The translations under genes were made by a program, and so were the position numbers. A model generated the notes under the pieces. It was given only the letters and a program-made list of their open reading frames with translations, did not search any database and had not been told where the DNA came from. Positions 1 through 6,565 of a stretch of 21,775 bases of DNA are shown here, in pieces (position 1 is the stretch's first letter; each line of letters opens with the position of its first letter). The stretch spans positions 1-21,775 of the forward strand of contig JBJENW010000057.1 of assembly GCA_051880395.1 (NCBI GenBank), given 5' to 3'. The stretch comes from JBJENW01 sp051880395 (GTDB taxonomy: Bacteria; Bacillota; Clostridia; Lachnospirales; Lachnospiraceae).

Positions 1-192
1 AGTGAGTTTGGATGGGCGGATTTGTGATGCCTTTGCTGTCTTTCGTTCGGCGGACTGGCTGTGCGGATGTGTACGCCAGAGAAAGAATCCGCTTTTGAGT
101 CTTGCTCTGGCGTACACATCCGTGCAGACTGTCCGACCTTCGAAAAACAGCAAAAATAAAGCATCACAGATCCGCCCATCCAAAACTCGACT
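1..192. repeat. Long imperfect inverted repeat (foldback element)
   Basis: The two halves are near reverse complements around a 15-nt loop at 86-100. Positions 64-81 pair perfectly with 105-122 (18 bp), 11-30 pair with 161-180 at 19 of 20 positions, and 32-63 pair with 123-154 at 23 of 32. Extra matches with single-base bulges occur at 1-10 and 181-192. By hand count 63 of 74 positions from 11 to 85 match. The left limit is unknown because the window starts inside or at the edge of the arm. No convincing gene is present: reading frames open across it on the plus strand because it is GC-rich and lack a family match or ribosome binding site. It may be a MITE-like element or a structured RNA. 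Confidence 0.8.
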
Positions 193-359
193 TCATTTCT
201 GTCTAGCCACTTTTGTTTCAGCCCCCCGCACCTTGCCTCCTGCCGGATCCCGGAAACGTCCGCGTAGGAAATTCCCCACGGTTGAGATATTTTTCGTCAA
301 AATACCCAAAAAGTGATGGCCGCGAAAATGTAGTGGGAGGCCAATAAAGTAGAGCTCGC
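193..359 (-). repeat. GC-rich non-coding body attached to the foldback, candidate interspersed repeat
   Basis: This stretch downstream of telA holds no supportable gene. It is locally GC-rich and reads open on both strands, but the predicted peptides (Pro/Arg/Gly-rich) resemble no family I know and have no ribosome binding site. Read on the minus strand, the 22-nt core at 236-257 matches 18 of 22 positions with 21728-21749 read on the plus strand. Both cores are preceded by an A-rich/CTCAAC stretch and followed by a G-run, GGCTG and an A-run. This suggests two diverged copies of one repeat family in inverted orientation, the left copy carrying the foldback on its far side. The boundaries are approximate. 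Confidence 0.5.
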
Positions 360-387
360 AAAAACTTACGCTCATATAAAGCGTAGT
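360..387 (-). terminator. Possible intrinsic terminator after telA
   Basis: On the minus strand, ACTACGCT (387-380) pairs with AGCGTA-A-GT (372-364, one bulged base) around a 7-nt loop, followed by a run of five T at 364-360. It lies 3 nt after the telA stop codon. The stem is short and the T-run brief, so it is only a moderate terminator candidate. An outer AGAGC/GCTCT pairing (392-388 with 355-351) could extend the structure. Confidence 0.5.
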
Positions 388-390
388 GCT

Positions 391-1518
391 CTAGCTATGA
401 ATTTCGATCAGCTTATTTTTGAGTTGTGTCTCAATGCGTACCAGTTCTTCTTCCGCTGCCTGGCGTTTCTGACGCCCCTGCTGTTGAATCTGAATTGTTT
501 CTTCGATCGTGGAGATCAAGTTGTTGTTGACCCTTGCAAGTGTTTCTACATCAACGATTCCCTCATTGGATCTTTTTGCCGTCTCGATCGTCGATGTTTT
601 CAATAGCTCTGCGTTTTTTGTCAGCATCGCATTGGTCGTCTCATTGATCTCCTGCTGCATTTTCAGCACTCGCTGCTGATTAGAAAGCCCCAATGCGATC
701 ACAAACTGGCTCTTCCAGATTGGTATCGTATTCAGTATCGCGGTCTGGATCTTGTCCACAAGCACACGATCATTATTTTGAATCAGCTTGATCTGTGGTG
801 CTGACTGAATGGAAATCGTCCGGCTCAGTTCGAGGTCATATATCTTTTTCTCAAACTGATCCACCGTGTTCTGAAAATCGTTCACAAGTTGGGCATCCAT
901 CGGATTTTGGCTGGCAGCAGCCTCTGCCTGCAGAGATGGGATCGTCTCTTCTCTGATTTCCTGAATTCGCTCTTTTCCTGCCTGAATATACATCTCCAGC
1001 TCTTTGAAACACTTTAAATTTTCCTGATACATAATATCAAACATATTGATATCTTTGAGCATATCCATACGGGCTTTTTCCAGAGCCGCTTCGATGCGAT
1101 CGATCTGCACTTCTGCTTTTGTATAACGCTCTTTGAATTTTTTAATACCGTGTACAGCATTTTTCAGAATCGGAATTTTACCTATGACCTTTTCCTGCAT
1201 TGCGACCGAAGGGTCCAGGCTTTTGATCTCAATCGCAAGTTCTGAGAGAAGATCTCCCACTTCTCCCCCATCCTTTGATTTAACGGTAGACAAGATTGAA
1301 TCCGTGTACTCCGTCAGCTGTCTCTGTGCCCCGATTCCATACTGAATCGTACTCTGTGTATCGAGAAAATCAATGGATTTTTTTATCTCATCGATTCGCT
1401 GTCTCTCTTCTTTATCAAAAACCATTGTCGTCTCTTGTACCGTGTCAACGATCGCCGTTTCCAGACCGTCTTTCTGATTTTTTGCACTTGACAGTGCCGC
1501 TAAACTAATCTCTGCCAT
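391..1518 (-). CDS. TelA-family (toxic anion resistance-like) cytoplasmic coiled-coil protein
   Basis: The 375-residue protein has no signal peptide or membrane segment and is almost entirely charged helix. It contains a long stretch typical of the TelA/KlaA family: acidic N-terminal helices, a central YTKAEVQIDRIEAAL segment, QSAPQIKLIQNNDRVLVDKI, and IPIWKSQFVIALGLSNQQR. Length and these motifs fit the family well. TelA proteins were named for plasmid tellurite resistance, but chromosomal copies usually have no proven anion substrate and are linked to envelope or stress responses, often beside XpaC-like proteins, as here. The ATG is preceded by AAAAAGGAGAG at good spacing. The gene is the last of a four-gene operon and is separated from the upstream solute-binding gene by 78 nt containing a hairpin. 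Tellurite resistance itself should not be assumed. Confidence 0.88.
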   Translation of the reverse strand: MAEISLAALSSAKNQKDGLETAIVDTVQETTMVFDKEERQRIDEIKKSIDFLDTQSTIQYGIGAQRQLTEYTDSILSTVKSKDGGEVGDLLSELAIEIKSLDPSVAMQEKVIGKIPILKNAVHGIKKFKERYTKAEVQIDRIEAALEKARMDMLKDINMFDIMYQENLKCFKELEMYIQAGKERIQEIREETIPSLQAEAAASQNPMDAQLVNDFQNTVDQFEKKIYDLELSRTISIQSAPQIKLIQNNDRVLVDKIQTAILNTIPIWKSQFVIALGLSNQQRVLKMQQEINETTNAMLTKNAELLKTSTIETAKRSNEGIVDVETLARVNNNLISTIEETIQIQQQGRQKRQAAEEELVRIETQLKNKLIEIHS

Positions 1519-1540
1519 CTGTTCTCTCCTTTTTGTTTGT

Positions 1541-1593
1541 ATGTACTTTCAGAGTCTCTCAACATCAAGCCCAAGGAGACTCCACACGTACAT
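1541..1593 (-). promoter_or_regulatory. Leader hairpin C, upstream of telA
   Basis: This 53-nt element is in the sbp-telA intergenic gap. In minus-strand RNA, ATGTAC pairs with GTACAT (outer 6 bp). After an internal loop, GGAGTCTC pairs with GAGACTCT, including a G-U wobble that would be an A-C mismatch on the other strand. It has the same total length as the hairpin ahead of the VWA gene and shares its inner stem sequence, but the apical loop differs. It ends 22 nt before the telA start codon, just upstream of the Shine-Dalgarno sequence. There is no T-run, so it is not an ordinary terminator. It could be a translation-control, processing or stability element. Confidence 0.65.
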
Positions 1594-1596
1594 TTG

Positions 1597-2655
1597 TTAT
1601 TGTAATGCTTCTATTATTTTTTTCATGACATCATATTTTGGCATATTGCTTACGGATGTAAGCTCCTTGGCAACACCTGATACCTCCACCGCTTTTTTAT
1701 CTGAACCGATGGTAAAATCTCCGGTACGAAATCCGTGTTTTTCCCATGCAAGCTTCTGTATTTTCTCATCCGAAAGTGCCGCAATTCCCTGTTTTGCGCT
1801 ATCATCTAATGCGATGTAAATGTGCGTAGACCACACCGTAGGTGACGGATAGATCATGACAATATCATCTTTTCTCTCCTTGTAGTCTTCGGGATTTTCT
1901 GCCGCATACTCCATCAACTGATTCTCATAGCCGACAATCACTGGTTTTGCACCAACCCCTGTGCGCAAAAACTGTTCAAACAAGTCCGAGGAGGTTGTCT
2001 CCATATATCCGAGTTTTGAGAAAATTTCCTGCAGCTTTGGCAAAACGTCATCGATAGTTTCCTCTTTCAGTGTCTGTCCGCCATTTAAGACATTCGCAAG
2101 AAGTGCCGCAAACATATTTCCCGAATTTGATCTTACCGGATCTGTAGTATCGATGGAAATGCTGCCGTATAACTCTGACAGACCAATATCACTCCAAGAC
2201 TTTCCGCTTAAGATCAGCTTTGTCATCTCCTGCATATCCGCATAATACACCTCATCCTTTTTACTTACGATTCCTGCATCGATAAATGCATTCGCAACCA
2301 TTTTATGCGTATACAACACGATCGGCGTATTAAACAAAATTTCATCTGCGACCGGTTTTTTCCCAGTATCTTCATAATCCTCCAGCGCGGTCTGACTCGA
2401 CGGGAACAGATAATCTCTTCCTTTTTGATCTGCCGTCACCATATCCAGCGATCCCGCTCTCTGGTATTGAAACTCAATATGATACTCTTTTTTTAAAATT
2501 TTTTGTACCTCTTCATCTTCAAACAGTCCAATCTTTTCTCCTCCGAGATATCCGGTTAACGTCGTGACCGCTGTCTGATTTTGGTACATATAATACCCGC
2601 CTCCGGCCAGAATTACCGCAAGCAGGAGCAAAATTCCTATGATCTTTGATTTCAT
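1597..2655 (-). CDS. Membrane-anchored substrate-binding protein (type 2 periplasmic-binding fold), no transporter partner
   Basis: The protein has 352 residues. An N-terminal hydrophobic helix (about residues 4-23) follows MKSK and lacks a lipobox cysteine, so the protein is probably held by an uncleaved anchor with the rest outside the membrane. The remainder looks like an extracellular solute-binding protein of the type 2 periplasmic-binding fold: a DYLFPSSQTA segment early, DPVRSNSGNMFAALLAN in the middle, PVIVGYENQLMEYA, and a late YPSPTVWSTHIYIAL. The SNSG segment also occurs in the solute-binding half of the VWA lipoprotein two genes upstream, so the two are likely distant paralogs. 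Its ATG overlaps the xpaC-like stop codon (ATGA), which indicates translational coupling. No permease or ATPase is nearby, so a sensory or scaffold role is more likely than uptake. The ligand is unknown. Confidence 0.75.
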   Translation of the reverse strand: MKSKIIGILLLLAVILAGGGYYMYQNQTAVTTLTGYLGGEKIGLFEDEEVQKILKKEYHIEFQYQRAGSLDMVTADQKGRDYLFPSSQTALEDYEDTGKKPVADEILFNTPIVLYTHKMVANAFIDAGIVSKKDEVYYADMQEMTKLILSGKSWSDIGLSELYGSISIDTTDPVRSNSGNMFAALLANVLNGGQTLKEETIDDVLPKLQEIFSKLGYMETTSSDLFEQFLRTGVGAKPVIVGYENQLMEYAAENPEDYKERKDDIVMIYPSPTVWSTHIYIALDDSAKQGIAALSDEKIQKLAWEKHGFRTGDFTIGSDKKAVEVSGVAKELTSVSNMPKYDVMKKIIEALQ

Positions 2656-3278
2656 ATATGCTCATTCTCCATTTTTATCGTCTGCTCTAACAGTTTGAGC
2701 TCTGCGTCCATATCTATCATTTCATTGCGTAACAATTTCTGAAACTGATTTTCGAACACGACCTGTAGTGTTTTCATTGCACGCGCGGTATCATCTTTCA
2801 GACGTACGACTTCCTCTGTTTTCAAACTGGTATCCTGCAGCGAGATATATTTTTCCAGCAGAGAGGACGCCGTATTCTGATAGTAATCAATAAACTGTCT
2901 TGCAAGACGGATTTTTTTGGGATGTTCCTCCAAAAAATGTAAGATATTTCCGGCAATCTGATTCAGCTTTTTAACCTCCTCTTTTACCTCAGAATCTTTT
3001 ATTTTTTCTTCACACTCCCGAATTTTTTGATAATTTTTTCTTCCTTCTTCCAAACATTTTTTCAATTCCTGTGCATCCGGCAGCTTTTCCACAAAGACCA
3101 TGTTATCCTGGGGTTTCAGAAGAAAGTAAAACGCCGCAAACAGCCCGACGGATAACAAGGCATCTATTAGAAAGTTCCAATGCAGCAGAAACAAAAGTAT
3201 TAAAAAAACAATTCCTGCCAGCGCACCTGCTGCTGCACTTGTGGCTGCTTCTGTTAATTTTTCTTTTTTCAAAATCAA
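2652..3278 (-). CDS. XpaC-like membrane protein with cytoplasmic coiled coil
   Basis: The 208-residue protein starts with a short charged stretch, then two closely spaced hydrophobic segments (about residues 15-55, rich in Ala, Leu and Phe) ending in FYFLLKPQ. It continues as a long charged helical domain with CEEKIKDSEVKEEVKKLNQIAG and LARQFIDYYQNTASSLLEKY. This layout and the neighbouring TelA gene fit the XpaC family, often annotated as 5-bromo-4-chloroindolyl phosphate hydrolysis protein. No phosphatase active-site motif is visible, so that name should not be read as an enzymatic function. The reading frame opens with TTG, four-base overlapped with the VWA gene stop (TTGA) and preceded by AAAGGA. 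A second TTG two codons on is an alternative start. Coupled translation with the VWA gene is likely. Confidence 0.72.
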   Translation of the reverse strand: MILKKEKLTEAATSAAAGALAGIVFLILLFLLHWNFLIDALLSVGLFAAFYFLLKPQDNMVFVEKLPDAQELKKCLEEGRKNYQKIRECEEKIKDSEVKEEVKKLNQIAGNILHFLEEHPKKIRLARQFIDYYQNTASSLLEKYISLQDTSLKTEEVVRLKDDTARAMKTLQVVFENQFQKLLRNEMIDMDAELKLLEQTIKMENEHI

Positions 3279-4903
3279 TTATATCCTTTCACACTTCGAA
3301 ATGCCGTAACCAGATCCTCTCTTCCATCAAATACGCGGGCATTGGTAAGTTTTGCGAGTTCCTCAAGCTGCGTGGAATCCGCCTCCCCGAACATGATGGA
3401 AAACACAGGAATGTCCAGCTTTCGTTCTTTGTATAACTGTTCAAACGCTTTTTTGTTCATTTCATCCGACTCTCCATCCGTCATCAGAATCAGCGCCGGC
3501 GTATAGTTCGATACATCATAAGAATCTGCGATCAACTCCAGCCCTTTTTGCAGTGCCAGATACATATCCGTTCCGCCGATTGGCTGTTCCTGTTTAAATC
3601 CTTCGTACAAACTCTCTAGTTCTGCATCCTCTGCACTTTTTGCAACGGAAATGTCCATGACATCAGAATTAAACGTGATGATGATATTCACTTCGCCCTC
3701 GCTCGCCTGCAGTAAATTTTTTTCGGCGTTTTTCTGCACCAGAATCTGTCCCATGGCTTCCACGAGCTGCTGATTTCCTTCTCCCTCCATGCTGCCGGAA
3801 TAATCCAGACAGTAGACGTTTAATGACGGTTTTCGAAAATTTGTCTGATAAAGGTCCAGCGCTTTTTTCAGCACTTTTTCTGAAGGCATCGTGATCGGGG
3901 ATAAGATCCGTTTTGTATCAATGCCCCACTCCTGCTTAAATACACTTTCATTCTCCTTTGACACGCCTGTAAGTTCGGTTCTTCTTCCTGTTTTTTCGAT
4001 TTCACTTTGCACCTCTTTTGATAAAAGATAGTCCTGCACCACCCGAAAAGCTTCCTGTTTCTTTTTTTCTCCATGATCGACATATCCGAGTGGAGAATCC
4101 GCAAGGCTTAATCCATCATACGGATATACCACATAAAGTGGCTCCTTTCCCTGCGCTGTCAACTGTTCATTCGCGTCTATGATCAGACTTTCATAATTTA
4201 CCATAGCGTCAAAATCACCGGAGAGAAACATTTCTTTGAGCCAGTCTGAACTTCCCGAGCTTCGATCGATCCCGGAAAGAAGACTGGATATTTTTTCTTT
4301 TAAATCCGCTTTATCCAGATCCTCTTCCGTCAGCCCCTCACTTTTTCCCAACAATGCATATAAAAATCCAATGTAAGCACTTGTCCCGGAATTTGACTGC
4401 GTCGCACTTGTCATGCAGAAAGTCAGCTTCTTTTGTTCGATATCCTTCAGAATTTCTTTCACCGATATCTTTCGGTCTGTTAAATGCAGATTTTTTGCGA
4501 TCGATTCGCGAATTCCAAACACCACAGGGGATGTGGAAATGGATTCATTCTCTTTCACCAGATGTTTTTTATCTCCAAGAGAGATCCATAGACTAGATGC
4601 CGGCCAGACCGCATCATACGATTCTGCCCCCGCTTCCAGCTCATGCATAATGTCCACCGACCCCTTGTATGTCATCTCGATTTTTACGCCGGTTTCTTTT
4701 TCACATTGTTCTATGACATCCGTAAGTTCCTGATTCTCCGAACCCGAAAGAATCCGCAGTGTCTCTCCTTTGACGTTTACTTTCATGTCCGCTTTGCCTG
4801 TAGTTTGCGTTTTCCCATTCTCTGTCTTTGTGCCACAGCCTCCGAAAATCATCGAAACTGTGAGCACAAAAACGGTTGCGATCGCTATCAGCGATTTTTT
4901 CAT
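3275..4903 (-). CDS. Lipoprotein with solute-binding domain fused to a VWA domain
   Basis: The 542-residue protein has a lipoprotein signal peptide: MKKSLIAIATVF, a hydrophobic core, and FGGC with Cys23 as the lipidation site. Residues about 47-340 form a type 2 periplasmic-binding (solute-binding) domain with a SATQSNSGTSA segment. Residues about 361-542 form a von Willebrand factor A domain with a complete metal-ion-dependent adhesion site: D367-Y-S369-G-S371, T445 in IGGTD, and D476 in MTDGE. It should therefore sit outside the membrane and bind a divalent metal plus a protein partner. It is the first gene of the VWA-XpaC-SBP-TelA operon and is preceded by a 17-bp leader hairpin. The ATG has AAAGGGAGG 9 nt upstream. 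Domain assignment is strong; biological role and ligand are unknown. Confidence 0.88.
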   Translation of the reverse strand: MKKSLIAIATVFVLTVSMIFGGCGTKTENGKTQTTGKADMKVNVKGETLRILSGSENQELTDVIEQCEKETGVKIEMTYKGSVDIMHELEAGAESYDAVWPASSLWISLGDKKHLVKENESISTSPVVFGIRESIAKNLHLTDRKISVKEILKDIEQKKLTFCMTSATQSNSGTSAYIGFLYALLGKSEGLTEEDLDKADLKEKISSLLSGIDRSSGSSDWLKEMFLSGDFDAMVNYESLIIDANEQLTAQGKEPLYVVYPYDGLSLADSPLGYVDHGEKKKQEAFRVVQDYLLSKEVQSEIEKTGRRTELTGVSKENESVFKQEWGIDTKRILSPITMPSEKVLKKALDLYQTNFRKPSLNVYCLDYSGSMEGEGNQQLVEAMGQILVQKNAEKNLLQASEGEVNIIITFNSDVMDISVAKSAEDAELESLYEGFKQEQPIGGTDMYLALQKGLELIADSYDVSNYTPALILMTDGESDEMNKKAFEQLYKERKLDIPVFSIMFGEADSTQLEELAKLTNARVFDGREDLVTAFRSVKGYN

Positions 4904-4927
4904 ACATCCTTTCCTCCCTTTCTAACA

Positions 4928-4980
4928 ATGTTCTCTCAGAGTCTTTTTGTTCCTGATTTTGTGAGACTCCGAGAAAACAT
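4928..4980 (-). promoter_or_regulatory. Leader hairpin A, upstream of the VWA lipoprotein gene
   Basis: In minus-strand RNA a 17-bp stem forms between ATGTTTTCTCGGAGTCT (4980-4964) and AGACTCTGAGAGAACAT (4944-4928), with a 19-nt loop. Fifteen pairs are Watson-Crick and two are G-U. On the plus strand those two positions would be A-C mismatches, so selection appears to act on the RNA in the sense direction of the gene. The hairpin ends 24 nt before the ATG, directly upstream of the Shine-Dalgarno sequence, and no T-run follows. The loop and 3' arm are nearly the same as in the hairpin upstream of thiN (33 of 37 positions). Confidence 0.75.
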
Positions 4981-5024
4981 ACAATTTTATCGTACTATTT
5001 TGAATGAAAAGAAACTATCAGCGT

Positions 5025-5054
5025 AACATATAGATTGCGTAAAATTTGTGTCAA
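5025..5054 (-). promoter_or_regulatory. Candidate promoter of the VWA-XpaC-SBP-TelA operon
   Basis: A consensus -35 TTGACA lies at 5054-5049 and a weak -10 TATGTT at 5030-5025, with an 18-nt spacer. The -35 box overlaps the T-rich tail of the thiN terminator. The -10 match is imperfect and an alternative register (TATATG) is possible, so the exact start site is uncertain. If correct, the transcript has a leader of roughly 115 nt that contains hairpin A. Confidence 0.45.
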
Positions 5055-5057
5055 ATC

Positions 5058-5086
5058 AAAAAAGCATCTGCCACAAAAGCAGATGC
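5058..5086 (-). terminator. Intrinsic terminator of the murE-to-thiN operon
   Basis: On the minus strand, GCATCTGC (5086-5079) pairs perfectly with GCAGATGC (5071-5064) around a 7-nt loop and is followed by six T (5063-5058) and a further T-rich stretch. It lies 30 nt beyond the thiN stop codon. Stem, loop and T-run are all standard. Confidence 0.93.
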
Positions 5087-5116
5087 CCTAACGAAAGATT
5101 TTTCAAAAATTTTGTA

Positions 5117-5767
5117 TTACATTTGATCACTAGATTCCACCACGATCGCAACCCCTTCTTTGATAGAAATCACAGCCTCATCCTCCTCGATTTCATTACT
5201 GACTCCCAGTGCATGATACCCTTCCATAACCGCGTCATCAAGTGGATATTTAAATCCTTTCAGCGTAAGACCTTTTAAAGATGTGGTAAATGGTAAGATC
5301 GAAACATAGGTTCCGTACTGTTCCTTTTTTTTCAGAACATTTTTCCCCTTTACCAGACGAATCCGGTTATTCTGGTCCACAAGAAAGCACGGCACATTTT
5401 TTTCAAGCGCCAATCCGAGCACCCGAATACTGCCGAGCACATGATCGATTCTGCTTCCTGTCGCGCCTAAGATATGTATTTCATCTACATCCATTGCCAA
5501 TGCCTTTTCGATTGCGAGCTCCGTATCGGTCGCATCTTTTTCAGGCAAAAACTGTTCCTCTGCAACGCCCTTGATCTGAAAATACTGATACATTTTCGGA
5601 TCTGCCGAATCAAAATCACCGATCATCAGATCCGGTTCCATATCCTGATGATAAAAATAACGGATTCCAGAATCTACTGCAATCGTGTAATCAAATCCCT
5701 CTTCCATCTGATACGTACGTGCAAAGCTTTCCTGCACATTTCCCCCTGTTACGATCAATATTTTCAT
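5117..5767 (-). CDS. thiN: Thiamine pyrophosphokinase
   Basis: This 216-residue protein transfers a pyrophosphate group from ATP to thiamine, giving the cofactor thiamine diphosphate in the cytoplasm. Family signatures are visible: VDSG near residue 32, IGDFDS near 50, EKDATDTELA near 77, LGATGSRIDH near 100, and GVSNE near the C-terminus. The length is normal for the bacterial enzyme. Two in-frame ATG codons lie two codons apart. The second (5767) is preferred because GGAGG lies 8 nt before it and only 2 nt before the first. It is the last gene of the long housekeeping operon, following rpe by 139 nt, and is followed by a strong terminator. No TPP riboswitch (THI box) is visible upstream; the leader instead carries a hairpin shared with the next operon. 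Confidence 0.93.
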   Translation of the reverse strand: MKILIVTGGNVQESFARTYQMEEGFDYTIAVDSGIRYFYHQDMEPDLMIGDFDSADPKMYQYFQIKGVAEEQFLPEKDATDTELAIEKALAMDVDEIHILGATGSRIDHVLGSIRVLGLALEKNVPCFLVDQNNRIRLVKGKNVLKKKEQYGTYVSILPFTTSLKGLTLKGFKYPLDDAVMEGYHALGVSNEIEEDEAVISIKEGVAIVVESSDQM

Positions 5768-5792
5768 ATCCATCTCCTCCTTTTTTCATACA

Positions 5793-5835
5793 ATGTTCTC
5801 TCGGAATCTCTTTGTGCCTGATTTTGCGAGAACAT
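5793..5835 (-). promoter_or_regulatory. Leader hairpin B, upstream of thiN
   Basis: In minus-strand RNA, ATGTTCTC (5835-5828) pairs with GAGAACAT (5800-5793) as an 8-bp perfect stem around a 27-nt loop. The loop and 3' arm match hairpin A at 33 of 37 positions, including CAAAATCAGG and GAGAGAACATTGT. Relative to A it lacks about 10 nt of the 5' arm, which shortens the stem. It ends 25 nt before the thiN ATG. It is a clear second copy of the same small repeat, placed at the same distance from a start codon. Confidence 0.7.
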
Positions 5836-5853
5836 ATACTCTCATAATGCAGG

Positions 5854-5896
5854 CAACGACTTTCTACGCCTGCATATCCGGCGCAAAAAGTCGTTG
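5854..5896 (-). other. Stem-loop between rpe and thiN
   Basis: CAACGACTTT (5896-5887) pairs perfectly with AAAGTCGTTG (5863-5854), with an inner CGCC/GGCG pairing (5870-5867 with 5883-5880). It starts about 10 nt after the rpe stop codon. There is no downstream T-run, so it is not a typical terminator. It may protect the upstream mRNA 3' end or mark an RNA processing site between rpe and thiN. Confidence 0.6.
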
Positions 5897-5906
5897 AAAA
5901 ATCGTT

Positions 5907-6554
5907 CTACATTTTTTGTAAAAAACCGGTCACATTTTCCTTGATGTCCCCGGAAAAAACTGCACTGCCTGCTACGATGACATTCGCCCCAGCCTCAAGA
6001 ACTTCTGAAACATTATTCTGCTTTATTCCGCCGTCTACTTCTATATCGACCAAAAGCTCTCGTTTCGTAATCAGATATTTCAATTCGCGAATCTTCTGTG
6101 TACAATATGGGATATATGCCTGTCCGCCTGCACCCGGATTTACCGTCATAAGAAGTACCATATCAAGCTGTGGCAAAATATAATCCAACACGGAAAGCGG
6201 CGTTGCCGGATTCAATGCCACCCCGACGCGTACGCCTGCCTTTTTGATCGCCGATACAGTGTAATCCAAATGCTTACAGGCTTCTGCATGTACGGTAATG
6301 ATATCTGCCCCCGCCTTCACAAAATCATCCAGATACCGAACCGGCTCCTCCACCATCAGATGCACATCAAACACACAGTCCGTACATGACCGGATGGATG
6401 AAATGATCGGTGCGCCAAAGGAAATATTCGGCACAAACGCGCCATCCATCACATCGATATGCACATACTGCGCGCCTGCCTCCTTTAACTGAACCACCTG
6501 TTCTCCTAATTTTGAAAAATCTGCGGATAAAATTGACGGTGCTAAATAATTCAT
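5907..6554 (-). CDS. rpe: Ribulose-phosphate 3-epimerase
   Basis: The 215-residue TIM-barrel enzyme interconverts ribulose 5-phosphate and xylulose 5-phosphate in the pentose phosphate pathway. The start LAPSILSADF is typical. Metal ligands are present at His32 and Asp34 (VHIDVMDG), His65 (DVHLMV) and Asp174 (VDGGI), and the second catalytic aspartate is Asp37. The phosphate-binding loop region reads NPGAGGQAYIP, where the family more often has PGFGGQ; this is a mild substitution. The ATG has AGGAGG 8 nt upstream, and this site overlaps the end of rsgA. The rsgA-rpe-thiN order is common in Firmicutes. Confidence 0.96.
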   Translation of the reverse strand: MNYLAPSILSADFSKLGEQVVQLKEAGAQYVHIDVMDGAFVPNISFGAPIISSIRSCTDCVFDVHLMVEEPVRYLDDFVKAGADIITVHAEACKHLDYTVSAIKKAGVRVGVALNPATPLSVLDYILPQLDMVLLMTVNPGAGGQAYIPYCTQKIRELKYLITKRELLVDIEVDGGIKQNNVSEVLEAGANVIVAGSAVFSGDIKENVTGFLQKM

Positions 6555-6565
6555 AACCGTTCCTC

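Noticed and set aside
2..316. Plus-strand open frame across the foldback and GC-rich body
   Set aside because: No ribosome binding site or recognizable domain; it runs through an inverted repeat, and the opposite strand is open too. It is best explained by the composition of the repeat.
193..375. Minus-strand 60-codon frame after telA
   Set aside because: It lies in the same repeat body, overlaps the possible telA terminator, and has no family match or start signal.
391..1518. Tellurite resistance as the function of the TelA-family gene
   Set aside because: The family name comes from plasmid studies. No other tellurite resistance genes (terD-like, tehB) are present, and the context indicates an envelope system.
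5768..5906. TPP riboswitch ahead of thiN
   Set aside because: None of the conserved THI-box segments is present. The leader holds two simple hairpins instead.
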